Source: Acidimicrobiaceae bacterium (GTDB taxonomy: Bacteria; Actinomycetota; Acidimicrobiia; Acidimicrobiales; Ilumatobacteraceae). Taken from it: a DNA stretch of 64,000 bases. Position 1 is the first letter of the stretch, and the number at the start of each line of letters is the position of its first letter. The stretch lies in the NCBI GenBank assembly GCA_947446815.1, contig CANFGT010000009.1, positions 1 to 64,000 of the forward strand, given 5' to 3'. Of this stretch, positions 54,731 to 64,000 are shown one piece after another. The notes under the pieces were generated by a model that did no database searches, had not been told where the DNA came from, and saw only the letters and a program-made list of their open reading frames with translations. Position numbers and translations under genes: made by a program.

Positions 54731-56803
54731 ATGCCGGGCACCGTTTTGGGCGGGCGCTACCAGCTCGACCAAGTCAGAGGTGAAGCCACTCAGTCGGCCT
54801 CCGGAGCTGCGCAATTTGATGCCACCGATCTTTCCTCCCATGAGGAAGTCTCGATTCGCATCGTTCCGTTGTCGCGCCTTGTCGACCCAAACCTTGGTTC
54901 CACCACTCCTGCAGATGCCCAGATGGCATTTGAGCAGCAGGCCGACATTGCCAGCAGCCTGCGCCACCCATGCATTGAAACGGTCCTTGACCACGGTGAA
55001 GCCATTCTCGATGGTGAGAAGTACGTCTATGTCGTCGGTGAGCGCCTTGCCGGCGGCTCCTTGCGTGAGTTCCTCGACCGTGGTCGTCGCCTCACCCCGT
55101 CCCAAGCCCTCATCGTTGGCGTCGATATTTGTCGTGCGCTCGATGCTGCTGCCAAGCAAGGCATCACGCATGGCGACCTTCGCCCTTCTCGTTTGGTCTT
55201 CGGTCTCGACAAGCGCGTTCGCCTCGTCGGGTTTGGTGCACCGCTCAAGCCACTCGACTCATTAGATCTAGAGCAGGCCATTTACTCTGCGCCTGAACTG
55301 GCAGAGGGTGGCGCTCGTGGCGCATCGTCGGACATCTATTCGTTGGCACTGATCCTCGTGGAGTCCATGACGGGCGAAGTGCCATTCATTGCAGACACTC
55401 CTGCAGCTGCATTCGCAAACCGTGCCGGAAAGTTATTGCCGGTCAGCGCCGACTTTGGCGCACTCGCTCAGGTTCTCGAACGGGCAGGTCGGCCTGAATC
55501 GAACGAACGTTTCTCTCCGCGCGAAATGGGTCAAGCACTTGTTCAAGCTGCAGAGAAGATGGCGCGTCCCACACCGATCGACATTGTGGGCGGCGGATTG
55601 TTCGACGACATCGAATCTGACTCGACAACTTCCGCTCCTGCAGCAACCCCAGATTTCACTGATGTTGAACCAGTGCAAAACATTGCACCTAACGAACCAA
55701 TTCTGATTCGTACAACGCCAAACGTTGATTCGCCAACAGGTCCAACACCTATTGCAATCATTGATCCAACTGATCCTGTCGGTGCACCCATCACAATTGG
55801 TGGAGATGACACTGGCCCAATCGTGTTGGACGCAGACTCCTTGGCAAAACTTGCCGCAGAAGATGAGACAACACAGGTTCTTCGTCCGAAGAAGCGTTGG
55901 GGTCGTCGTATCACGATCGTTGCAATCGTTGTTGCTCTGCTCGCCGGCGGTAGTGCTGGTGCGTACTTCACAGTTCTGAATCCGAAGAATCCAGTTCCGC
56001 AATTAGTGGGGCTCACAGAAGCAGAAGCACGTAATCAGGTCTCACAGTTCGGTTGGACTATTGAGGTCACAAAAGAACGCAGCGACACGGTTGCTGCTGG
56101 CCAGATCATCAGCACTAACCCTGTGTTGGGTGTGAACATCGCAAAGCGCAGCACGCTCACGTTGTTGGTTTCTGAAGGACCAACTCTGTCGCAGCTCACA
56201 GAACTCAATGGTTTAACTTTTGAAGCCGCAACGGCAGCGCTAACAGAACTCGGACTCAAGGGCGCACGGACAGATATTCCCGACGAAACAATTGCCGCTG
56301 GTGTTGTTGTGTCGTGGAGTATTCCTGATCAGCCGACATTGAAGGTGGGCGACTCTGTCGTGAAGGGCACAACAGTTGCTCTGAACGTTTCAACTGGCCC
56401 TGCATTGCGCGATGTTCCGAATCTCCTCGGCAAGACATTGGAAGAAGCAAAAAAGACTCTCACCGATATGGGACTTCTTGTTGTTGAAGCACCCACGCTG
56501 GGAAGCCCGGATGTTCCCGCTGGTCAGATCTCTATTCAGTTGCCAGTTGCAGGCGAGAAGCTTGCACGCGGTGGCACGGTGACTCTCACGGTCTCTAAGG
56601 GCCAGGTCACCACACTCATTCCAAGCATTTATGGCAAGGACTTCGCCACTGTGAAGGCTCGCCTTGAAAAGTACGGAATGGTCATCGGCAAGGTGACAGG
56701 CAATAAGAAGCGTGGGCTGAAGCTTGCATCAATTGATGGCAAAAAAGTAGCCAACTTTGCTCGTGTTGTCGTCGGTAAGACCGTCGACCTCACCTTCCCC
56801 TAA
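54731..56803 (+). CDS. PASTA-repeat membrane pseudokinase
   Basis: A protein of 690 residues. ATG 54731 is chosen because GAGGGA lies about ten bases upstream; ATG 54713 is also in frame. The N-terminal kinase-like domain is degenerate: the VAIK Lys is Arg (VSIRIVP, about residue 43), the HRDxKxxN loop reads HGDLRPSR (147-154) and the DFG motif reads GFG (167-169). APE survives as SAPE. Loss of Lys and of the DFG Asp predicts no normal phosphotransfer. A linker rich in Pro, Thr and Asp and one span (RRITIVAIVVALLAGG) follow. Outside are four PASTA domains of about 65 residues, which in other proteins bind muropeptides. It may therefore sense cell-wall state and signal by binding. Confidence 0.82.
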   Translation: MPGTVLGGRYQLDQVRGEATQSASGAAQFDATDLSSHEEVSIRIVPLSRLVDPNLGSTTPADAQMAFEQQADIASSLRHPCIETVLDHGEAILDGEKYVYVVGERLAGGSLREFLDRGRRLTPSQALIVGVDICRALDAAAKQGITHGDLRPSRLVFGLDKRVRLVGFGAPLKPLDSLDLEQAIYSAPELAEGGARGASSDIYSLALILVESMTGEVPFIADTPAAAFANRAGKLLPVSADFGALAQVLERAGRPESNERFSPREMGQALVQAAEKMARPTPIDIVGGGLFDDIESDSTTSAPAATPDFTDVEPVQNIAPNEPILIRTTPNVDSPTGPTPIAIIDPTDPVGAPITIGGDDTGPIVLDADSLAKLAAEDETTQVLRPKKRWGRRITIVAIVVALLAGGSAGAYFTVLNPKNPVPQLVGLTEAEARNQVSQFGWTIEVTKERSDTVAAGQIISTNPVLGVNIAKRSTLTLLVSEGPTLSQLTELNGLTFEAATAALTELGLKGARTDIPDETIAAGVVVSWSIPDQPTLKVGDSVVKGTTVALNVSTGPALRDVPNLLGKTLEEAKKTLTDMGLLVVEAPTLGSPDVPAGQISIQLPVAGEKLARGGTVTLTVSKGQVTTLIPSIYGKDFATVKARLEKYGMVIGKVTGNKKRGLKLASIDGKKVANFARVVVGKTVDLTFP

Positions 56804-56849
56804 TCTCATGTGAAGCGGTACGGCCGCTGAACCATTCGAGGGGGAAATC

Positions 56850-57740
56850 ATGGGCGCATTAGACGGACGCGTTGCAATTATTACGGGTGCTGGTCGTGGC
56901 ATCGGTCGTGAACACGCATTGTTGTTTGCTGCAGAAGGCGCAAAGGTTGTGGTCAACGATCTTGGTGGCGCAAACGATGGCACTGGTACTGATGCAACAC
57001 CGGCTCAACAAGTAGTGAATGAAATTCTTGGCATGGGCGGCGAAGCTGTTGCAAACTACGACAACGTTGCGGATTGGGAAGGTGCTCAGCACATGATCAA
57101 TGCTGCAGTTGAAGCATTCGGCGACCTTGACATTCTCGTGAACAACGCAGGCATTCTTCGTGACCGCGTATTGGTGAACATGACTGAAGCTGAATGGGAC
57201 GCAGTGATTGCGGTACACCTTAAGGGTCACTTCGCCCCATCGCGTTGGGCCGCTGCGTACTGGCGTGAACAACACAAGGCCGGCAGCACAAAGCCTCGCA
57301 ACATCGTGCATACATCATCAACTTCAGGTTTGTTTGCAAACCCTGGCCAGTCGAACTACGGCGCTGCCAAGACAGGTATCGCAACATTCAGCCAGATCTT
57401 GGCGAAGGAACTTTCTCGCTACAACGTGAAGAGCAACTCCATCGCACCTGCAGCACGCACACGCCTGACAGAGGCGACTCCTGGTTTGGGCGAGCGCATT
57501 GCTGCTCCAACAGATGTCGCCCAGTTTGATGAGTGGGACCCTGCAAATATTTCGCCACTCGTTGCATATTTGGCTTCAGCTGCGTGTGACTTCACCGGAG
57601 AAACCTTCTTTGTGAAGGGCGGCGAAGTGACACGTGTGCGCAGCTGGGAACGTGCAGAGACCGTGGAGCAGAACGATCGCTGGCAAGTGTCAGAACTCAC
57701 AGCAGCACTGAAGGCCATGGCTGCGAAGGTGAAGGGGTAG
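56850..57740 (+). CDS. short-chain dehydrogenase/reductase, hydroxyacyl-CoA dehydrogenase type
   Basis: A protein of 296 residues. The NAD(P) motif is GAGRGIGREHALLFAAEGAKVVVNDLGG, where the Asp-rich end suggests NAD(H). NNAG follows, and the catalytic triad is TSSTSG (Ser), NYGAAK (Tyr and Lys). The insertion after GG (ANDGTGTD) and the C-terminal extension resemble the multifunctional-enzyme type 2 or FabG4-like (3R)-hydroxyacyl-CoA dehydrogenases. A strong GAGGGGG site lies before ATG 56850. It may act in fatty acid or steroid breakdown. Confidence 0.88.
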   Translation: MGALDGRVAIITGAGRGIGREHALLFAAEGAKVVVNDLGGANDGTGTDATPAQQVVNEILGMGGEAVANYDNVADWEGAQHMINAAVEAFGDLDILVNNAGILRDRVLVNMTEAEWDAVIAVHLKGHFAPSRWAAAYWREQHKAGSTKPRNIVHTSSTSGLFANPGQSNYGAAKTGIATFSQILAKELSRYNVKSNSIAPAARTRLTEATPGLGERIAAPTDVAQFDEWDPANISPLVAYLASAACDFTGETFFVKGGEVTRVRSWERAETVEQNDRWQVSELTAALKAMAAKVKG

Positions 57741-57763
57741 GGCATTACCCTCTGTAGTTGCCC

Positions 57764-59287
57764 ATGAACCCCCCATCGCGCGATAACACCGAAGAACTGA
57801 CTCCCCACGGTCGCGAGACGATCGCAATCGAACAGGGTGGCGTCGACGAGGTATCTGTCGTCCCTTGGACAGCGATGTTCCCTCGAAAAGTTGCGCGCAA
57901 GATGGGCATCACTCGAAAGTGGGCAACGCTCATTGTTGTTCTTGCAGGTCTCTTCACCACTAGCTCCACTATCACGGTGCTGGTCGTGTCTCTGCAGACA
58001 ATCGCCGACGATTTGCACTCGTCAGTCAACATGCTCAACTGGTCCATCACGGGCCCGATGTTGGCGTTCGGAGTTGTTGGGCCTGCGTACGGGAAAATCG
58101 GTGACCTCTACGGACATAAGAAGGTCTATGTCTATGGGCTTCTGTTCGCTGGTGTCTTTGCATTCGCCACGGTGTTCGCTTGGAACGCACCGTCCATGGT
58201 GTTCTTCCGTTTGATGTCTGCAGTGGCAGGTTCTGCAACTGGACCCGCAGCAATGGCCTACATCAACCGATTGTTTGAACCGCACGAGCGTGTGCGCCCA
58301 ATGGGCTTGTGGAGTTTCACCACCGCAGGTGCGCCGGTGCTTGGTGTTGTTCTCGGTGGTCCATTGGTCGATCACATCGGATGGCGAATGATTTTCATCA
58401 TTCAGACGCCAATGCTTCTGGGTGCAGCTGTTGTTGCGTGGTTCTTGTTGCCGCAAACCAGTCGCATGAAGAACGTGAAGTTTGACGTGTGGGGCTCGGT
58501 GTATCTCGGCCTTGGCGCCACGTTGTTTTTGTTGGCTATTAACCGAGGACACACGTGGGGATGGACATCACCCGCCATCCTGGCAACATTCATCGGTTCA
58601 ATCGTGTCGTTCTATGCGTTCGTTCGTGTTGAACAGGCTGCTGAGGCTCCACTACTCCCATTGAGTTGGTTACGTAACGTCAATCTCATTTTGCCGATGG
58701 TGATTCAGATGCTCATTAACTTCGCCTACATGGGTGGCTTCATTGTGATTCCGCAAATGTTGGAAAACGGGTTGCACATGAAGGCATCTCACATTGGCCT
58801 TCTAGTCATTGCGCGACCACTCACGTTCTCGCTGACCGCACCACTTGCGAGCTTCTTCACGATGCGTGCAGGTGAACGCATATCCGGTGTGCTCGGCGCT
58901 TGCGGCGTCATTGCATCCATGGTGTTGCTCAGCACTATCCGTGGTGGTTCCGCCGACATGATTGTGATTATCGGTCTCGGACTGTCTGGAATTGGTTTTG
59001 GTATTGCAGGCCCGGCGCTCAGCGCATTGGTGTCTAACAACGCACCTGAAGAGTCCATTGGAGTTGCTGGTGCAATGCAGCAGTTGTTGTCTCAGATGGG
59101 TGCTGTTCTCGGATCCACCGTGATGATTTCAATTCATGAAATGACTGTCGGTAACGGTGCAGAAAACAAGATTTTGCCGAGCTATGGCTATGCGTTGTGG
59201 TCTGGTGCAATTACGTCGGTGATTGCAATGTTGTTGGCATTCAAGCTGACGTCAACTGACCGCAGCACGATTGACGTTGCCGCTTAA
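57764..59287 (+). CDS. MFS transporter of the DHA2 (14-span) family
   Basis: A membrane protein of 507 residues with about 14 hydrophobic segments after a polar N-terminal tail of some 50 residues. Motif A is GKIGDLYGHKKVYVYGLLF and motif C-like GAPVLGVVLGGPLVDHIGWRMIF is typical of drug:proton antiporters. The substrate is unknown; export of lipophilic compounds is the usual role of the family. ATG 57764 is chosen over an in-frame TTG at 57758. It converges on the SCP2 gene with stop codons overlapping. Confidence 0.87.
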   Translation: MNPPSRDNTEELTPHGRETIAIEQGGVDEVSVVPWTAMFPRKVARKMGITRKWATLIVVLAGLFTTSSTITVLVVSLQTIADDLHSSVNMLNWSITGPMLAFGVVGPAYGKIGDLYGHKKVYVYGLLFAGVFAFATVFAWNAPSMVFFRLMSAVAGSATGPAAMAYINRLFEPHERVRPMGLWSFTTAGAPVLGVVLGGPLVDHIGWRMIFIIQTPMLLGAAVVAWFLLPQTSRMKNVKFDVWGSVYLGLGATLFLLAINRGHTWGWTSPAILATFIGSIVSFYAFVRVEQAAEAPLLPLSWLRNVNLILPMVIQMLINFAYMGGFIVIPQMLENGLHMKASHIGLLVIARPLTFSLTAPLASFFTMRAGERISGVLGACGVIASMVLLSTIRGGSADMIVIIGLGLSGIGFGIAGPALSALVSNNAPEESIGVAGAMQQLLSQMGAVLGSTVMISIHEMTVGNGAENKILPSYGYALWSGAITSVIAMLLAFKLTSTDRSTIDVAA

Positions 59288-59291
59288 GCGG
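59280..59291. promoter_or_regulatory. 12-bp palindrome holding two overlapping stop codons
   Basis: CCGCTTAAGCGG is perfectly palindromic. Its central TTAA gives the TAA stop of the MFS gene on the plus strand and the TAA stop of the SCP2 gene on the minus strand. It has no loop, so a terminator role is doubtful. Confidence 0.3.
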
Positions 59292-59691
59292 TGATCGCTT
59301 TAATCTCTCCAGCAACCTGAGCTGCTTCATCGCTTGGAGGCAGCGCTGTCTGCATCGCCATCAAACGGGTGATGTCGCCTTCCACCTTGATACGTCCACT
59401 CATGAATGCCTGCATGCTGGCCGTGGGGTCTTGTTCCACAAATACCGCGCGAGCAATTTCGTATTCCGTGGTGATGGTGAGATCCGCATCATCGAGCGAC
59501 CCCAATTCCATATCTAAAGCACCGCTCGAGGTGTCGATATAGGCGCTCACCGTTCCGTCGCCAAAGGGCACTTTGGTGGTGACGACATTGATTCGGATCA
59601 GAATTTCGATGGTGGGCACCGAATCGGCGTATTTATGGCGAATATCGCGTACAGCCTGAATCCACTGGTCTGAAAGGAATGGATAGCTCAT
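59284..59691 (-). CDS. SCP2 sterol-binding-domain protein
   Basis: A protein of 135 residues. The single domain shows the alternating strand pattern GTVSAYIDTSSGALDMELGS and DADLTITTEYEIARAVFV, then the helix MQAFMSGRIKVEGDITRLMAMQ, which is strongly typical of the SCP2 fold. These proteins bind lipids or acyl-CoA in a hydrophobic tunnel. ATG 59691 is chosen over TTG 59697. Its neighbours (SDR, DHA2 carrier) would fit lipid metabolism, but the gene is on the other strand. Confidence 0.82.
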   Translation of the reverse strand: MSYPFLSDQWIQAVRDIRHKYADSVPTIEILIRINVVTTKVPFGDGTVSAYIDTSSGALDMELGSLDDADLTITTEYEIARAVFVEQDPTASMQAFMSGRIKVEGDITRLMAMQTALPPSDEAAQVAGEIKAITA

Positions 59692-59776
59692 GGGCAACCT
59701 CGTGGGAATGTGAATAGGTCTTTACGGAATGTCAAACCATGTCGGAATCTACGGGCGAAACCGAGAGAATTGACGA

Positions 59777-61351
59777 ATGGCAAGAATCCTGGTCTCTGAA
59801 GAATTAGCCGAAGGCGGACTCACCAAGCTCCGTGCTGCCGGCCACGAGGTCGATGTGCAGACCGGATTGTCTCCCGAGCAGCTTCATTCCGCTATCAAGG
59901 GCGCTCAGGCACTCATCGTTCGTTCTGCAACTCAGGTTGACGATGCGATGCTGGCTGCTGCGGATTCCCTCATGGTCGTTGGTCGCGCAGGTGTTGGTCT
60001 CGACAATGTTGACGTTGAATCGGCAACACGTCGCGGCGTGATGGTGGCCAATGCCCCTGAGTCAAACATTGTCTCGGCTGCTGAGCACACCATGGCCATG
60101 TTGTTGGCAGTTGCACGCAATGTGCCACAAGCACACAGCGCGTTGAAGGACGGTCGTTGGGAGCGCAGCAAGTGGGAAGGTGTCGAACTTTTTGACAAGA
60201 CCTTCGGTGTTGTCGGTCTTGGTCGTATTGGCAAGTTGGTCGCGCAACGCGCTGCTGCCTTTGGTATGCGCATTGTTGCATTCGACCCCTTCGTGTCCGA
60301 GGATCGTGCACGCGCAATGAATATCGAGATGTTGGATCTCGACACACTTGTTGAGCGTTCTGATTTCATCACCGTGCATTTGCCGAAGAATAAAGAAACC
60401 ATCAACTTGTTCAACAAAGAGATGTTCAAAAAGGCGAAGCCTTCATTGCGCATCATCAACGTTGCTCGTGGTGGCATTATCAACGAAGCAGACCTTGCCG
60501 AAGCAGTGAAGACCGGAGTGATTGCAGGCGCTGCACTTGATGTGTTTGACAAGGAGCCAACAACGGAATCGCCGTTGTTCGAAGTTCCTGGCATTGTTGT
60601 CACGCCACACCTTGGTGCGAGCACAACAGAAGCACAGGACCGCGCTGGTCTTGATATCGCTGATCAGATCATCCTTGCGCTCGCAGGAGACTTTGTTCCG
60701 TTTGCCGTGAACATCTCAGCAGCCGATGCAAATGAAACTTTGAAGCCATACCTGCCATTGGCAGAACGTTTAGGTCGTTTGTTCTCATCTGCTGCAGAAG
60801 CTGATATTTCAGAACTTGAAATCATGGCTACGGGTGAAATTGCTGGCTACGACACGCGCATCCTTACCTTGTCTGCATTGAAGGGCTTTTTCTCGGCTCG
60901 TCATGCCGAGGCAGTGACCTATGTGAATGCTCCGCAGATTGCCGAGAGTCAGAACGTTTCCATCAAGGAAAGCAGTGTCTCGGCAGCATCGGCGAACAGC
61001 GACTATGTGAACCTCATTACGCTGCGCGCCGGCTCGCACAGCATCGCAGCAACTCTTGTGGGGCCTCGCCGTCAAGCACGCATTGTCATGGTGGATGATC
61101 ACATGACCGACGTTCCGCCATCGGATCACATGCTGGTCGTACGTAACGATGACCGTCCTGGTGTGATTGGCCTTGTAGGCACCTTGTTGGGTACACACAA
61201 TGTGAACATTGCCGACATGGACGTGGGTCGTGCAGTCAAGCCTGGTACTGCGTTGATGGTGATTGCACCAACAGCAGAAGTCACTGACGTGGTGTTAGCC
61301 GAGCTGCGTGCTCAGCCCGGCATCATCGAAGTGACCTCACTTCGCGCGTAA
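59777..61351 (+). CDS. serA: D-3-phosphoglycerate dehydrogenase
   Basis: A protein of 524 residues that starts serine synthesis. It is the long type with an extra domain. The NAD-binding Rossmann motif is VVGLGRIGKLVAQRA; catalytic Arg, Glu and His are found in NVARGGIINEADL, ALDVFDKEP and VVTPHLGASTTEAQ. The allosteric substrate-binding domain (about 315-450) is followed by a C-terminal ACT domain (VVRNDDRPGVIGLVGTLLG) that binds serine in relatives. Mycobacterial SerA has the same layout. ATG 59777 is preceded by GAGAGAA. Confidence 0.95.
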   Translation: MARILVSEELAEGGLTKLRAAGHEVDVQTGLSPEQLHSAIKGAQALIVRSATQVDDAMLAAADSLMVVGRAGVGLDNVDVESATRRGVMVANAPESNIVSAAEHTMAMLLAVARNVPQAHSALKDGRWERSKWEGVELFDKTFGVVGLGRIGKLVAQRAAAFGMRIVAFDPFVSEDRARAMNIEMLDLDTLVERSDFITVHLPKNKETINLFNKEMFKKAKPSLRIINVARGGIINEADLAEAVKTGVIAGAALDVFDKEPTTESPLFEVPGIVVTPHLGASTTEAQDRAGLDIADQIILALAGDFVPFAVNISAADANETLKPYLPLAERLGRLFSSAAEADISELEIMATGEIAGYDTRILTLSALKGFFSARHAEAVTYVNAPQIAESQNVSIKESSVSAASANSDYVNLITLRAGSHSIAATLVGPRRQARIVMVDDHMTDVPPSDHMLVVRNDDRPGVIGLVGTLLGTHNVNIADMDVGRAVKPGTALMVIAPTAEVTDVVLAELRAQPGIIEVTSLRA

Positions 61352-61361
61352 GCGTCAGGGA

Positions 61362-62177
61362 TTATCTTGCGGCGTTGAGTGCGTCACGCGTGTGACGGGC
61401 AACGTTTGCTGCAGCAGTCATCGGCTCGCTCGTGTCTGCGTACAAAATGGCACGTGACGAGTTCACGATGAGGCCAGTGCCGTTACTGTTGGCGCCGTTC
61501 TTGACGACAGCTTCTGGGTCTCCGCCTTGCGCACCAACGCCAGGCACCAGCAACGGCATGTCGCCCACGATTGCGCGCACTTCGGCAAGTTCTTCGGGAT
61601 ACGTAGCGCCTACAACAAGTGACACATCGCCATGTTGCGACCATTCTGTCGCCGCACGTTTTGCAACATGTTTGTACAGCGGTTCACCGTTGATTATCTG
61701 TGATTGAAACTCTCCACTACCGGCATTGGAGGTTCGACATAAAACAATTGCAGCGCCGTTCTTGTGAACGAGATACGGATCAATAGTGTCGCCGCCCATG
61801 TATGGGTTCACGGTGACCGCGTGTGCGCCGTATCTGTCGAATGCTTCTTGCGCGTACATTTTCGCGGTGTCACCAATGTCTCCGCGCTTCGCATCCAAGA
61901 TGATGGGAATAGTGGGGTAGGTGTTGCGAATGTGTGCGCAGATATTTTCTAATTGCTTCTCGGCACCAATCGCTGCGAAATATGCAATTTGTGGTTTGAA
62001 GGCGCATGCAAATTCTGCGGTCGCATCGACGATGTCGATACAGAAATATTCGACACCTTCTTTGTCGGGGGAGTAGTGACTTGTGAGTCGTGAGACATCA
62101 GGGTCAAGGCCAACACAGAGAAGTGAATTGGAGTCACGCCAGCGGTTGGCGAGAAGTGCAGAAAACTTCAAGGTCAC
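61362..62177 (-). CDS. pyrF: orotidine-5'-phosphate decarboxylase (type 2)
   Basis: A protein of 271 residues that makes UMP from OMP. It is the longer group 2 type seen in mycobacteria and Myxococcus. Key segments are LLCVGLDPDVSRL, FKPQIAYFAAIG, the catalytic DAKRGDIGDTA, and the phosphate-binding LLVPGVGAQGG with NSSRAILYA. GTG 62177 overlaps the stop of an upstream ferredoxin gene as GTGA; an in-frame start at 62207 lies inside that gene. Other pyrimidine genes are not in the window. Confidence 0.93.
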   Translation of the reverse strand: MTLKFSALLANRWRDSNSLLCVGLDPDVSRLTSHYSPDKEGVEYFCIDIVDATAEFACAFKPQIAYFAAIGAEKQLENICAHIRNTYPTIPIILDAKRGDIGDTAKMYAQEAFDRYGAHAVTVNPYMGGDTIDPYLVHKNGAAIVLCRTSNAGSGEFQSQIINGEPLYKHVAKRAATEWSQHGDVSLVVGATYPEELAEVRAIVGDMPLLVPGVGAQGGDPEAVVKNGANSNGTGLIVNSSRAILYADTSEPMTAAANVARHTRDALNAAR

Positions 62178-62365
62178 TCTTCGATAGTGATGGCGGCGGT
62201 GGGGCACATGTCAGCAGCCTGGCGAGCCAAGTCTGCATTCGCACCTTCAGGAGACTCCTGCAAGATGTAGAGGTAGCCATCGGCACGAACTTCGAAAACT
62301 TCAGGCGCAATCTGGGTGCAGGCACCGGTGGATGCACAGACGTCAAAGTCAACAACAATCTTCAT
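62174..62365 (-). CDS. small 3Fe-4S-type ferredoxin
   Basis: A protein of 63 residues. It has three cysteines suited to a 3Fe-4S cluster, in DVCASTGACTQIAPEVFEV (C10 and C16) and MCPTAAITIEE (C54). The fourth Cys of a 4Fe-4S site is missing. Proteins of this kind feed electrons to cytochrome P450s in Actinobacteria, but no P450 gene is in the window. A textbook AGGAGG lies upstream of ATG 62365. The stop overlaps the pyrF start. Confidence 0.9.
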   Translation of the reverse strand: MKIVVDFDVCASTGACTQIAPEVFEVRADGYLYILQESPEGANADLARQAADMCPTAAITIEE

Positions 62366-62429
62366 GAGAACCTCCTGATTCGGTTCCCAAACTAGTCCAC
62401 AAGCCGCAGATGGGCTCAGGTGTTAGGTA

Positions 62430-64000
<1,571 letters not shown>

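Noticed and set aside
57758-59697. Shared TTGCCCATGA string before the DHA2 carrier and SCP2 starts
   Set aside because: Only ten bases match and the contexts differ; most likely coincidence, partly because both include a start codon.

Overview
The window looks like chromosomal DNA of an actinobacterium of moderate G+C content (low fifties percent by eye). The markers are the order rho-rpmE-prfA-prmC, a Rho with a long Arg/Gly/Asn/Gln-rich insert, a membrane protein with PASTA repeats, a TLP1-type thiolase-like protein, a MurA carrying Asp in place of the fosfomycin-target Cys, and a cysteine desulfurase-mnmA-MetE-like-ligA neighbourhood like that of mycobacteria. G+C content and gene complement fit an Acidimicrobiia-like (Ilumatobacter-type, freshwater or marine) lineage best, but that placement is inference. 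Genes are packed tightly. Stops and starts often overlap (GTGA, ATGA, TAATG), no gap exceeds about 210 bases, and no insertion sequence, prophage or CRISPR array was seen.

Layout. 1-7100: end of a thioesterase, a DinB-like protein, tRNA-Arg(CCG) facing argS, then lysA, a zinc ribbon, hom and thrC (aspartate-family amino acids; no thrB nearby). 7100-14000: small proteins including an untracked 48-residue ORF, then rho, rpmE, two uncharacterised genes, prfA and prmC. 14000-22300: an S9 peptidase coupled to a thiolase-like protein, rpiB-glyA, a WecA/TagO-type transferase, and a NarL-type two-component pair. 22300-30430: a complete F-type ATP synthase operon (two AtpI/AtpZ-like genes, then a, c, two b-type subunits, delta, alpha, gamma, beta, epsilon), with a recognisable promoter in front and a 15-bp terminator behind. 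30430-40050: glpX, a second S9 peptidase, a C-terminal J-domain protein coupled to a hydrolase, an MFS carrier, murA, a 47-residue membrane ORF, nfu, meaB, a crotonase and azlC. 40050-45480: a divergent TetR regulator and a 1430-residue secreted RCC1/SwmB-repeat protein, which together separate azlC from azlD. 45480-54650: SRPBCC protein, galT, methyltransferase, cysteine desulfurase, mnmA, membrane protein, MetE-like protein, ligA. 54650-64000: PASTA pseudokinase, SDR, DHA2-type MFS, SCP2 protein, serA, pyrF coupled to a ferredoxin, and a leuA whose 5' end lies outside the window.

Regulatory signals. Many non-coupled genes have a TAnnnT hexamer 6-8 bases before the start codon and no Shine-Dalgarno sequence. 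I counted 15, which suggests widespread leaderless transcription. Three places look most worth work: the 11-bp-periodic inverted half-sites between tetR and the giant surface-protein gene (with the split of azlC from azlD), the paired GTTCGAA sites at the two-component promoter, and the degenerate PASTA kinase. No clearly new multi-gene defence or biosynthetic system could be supported.
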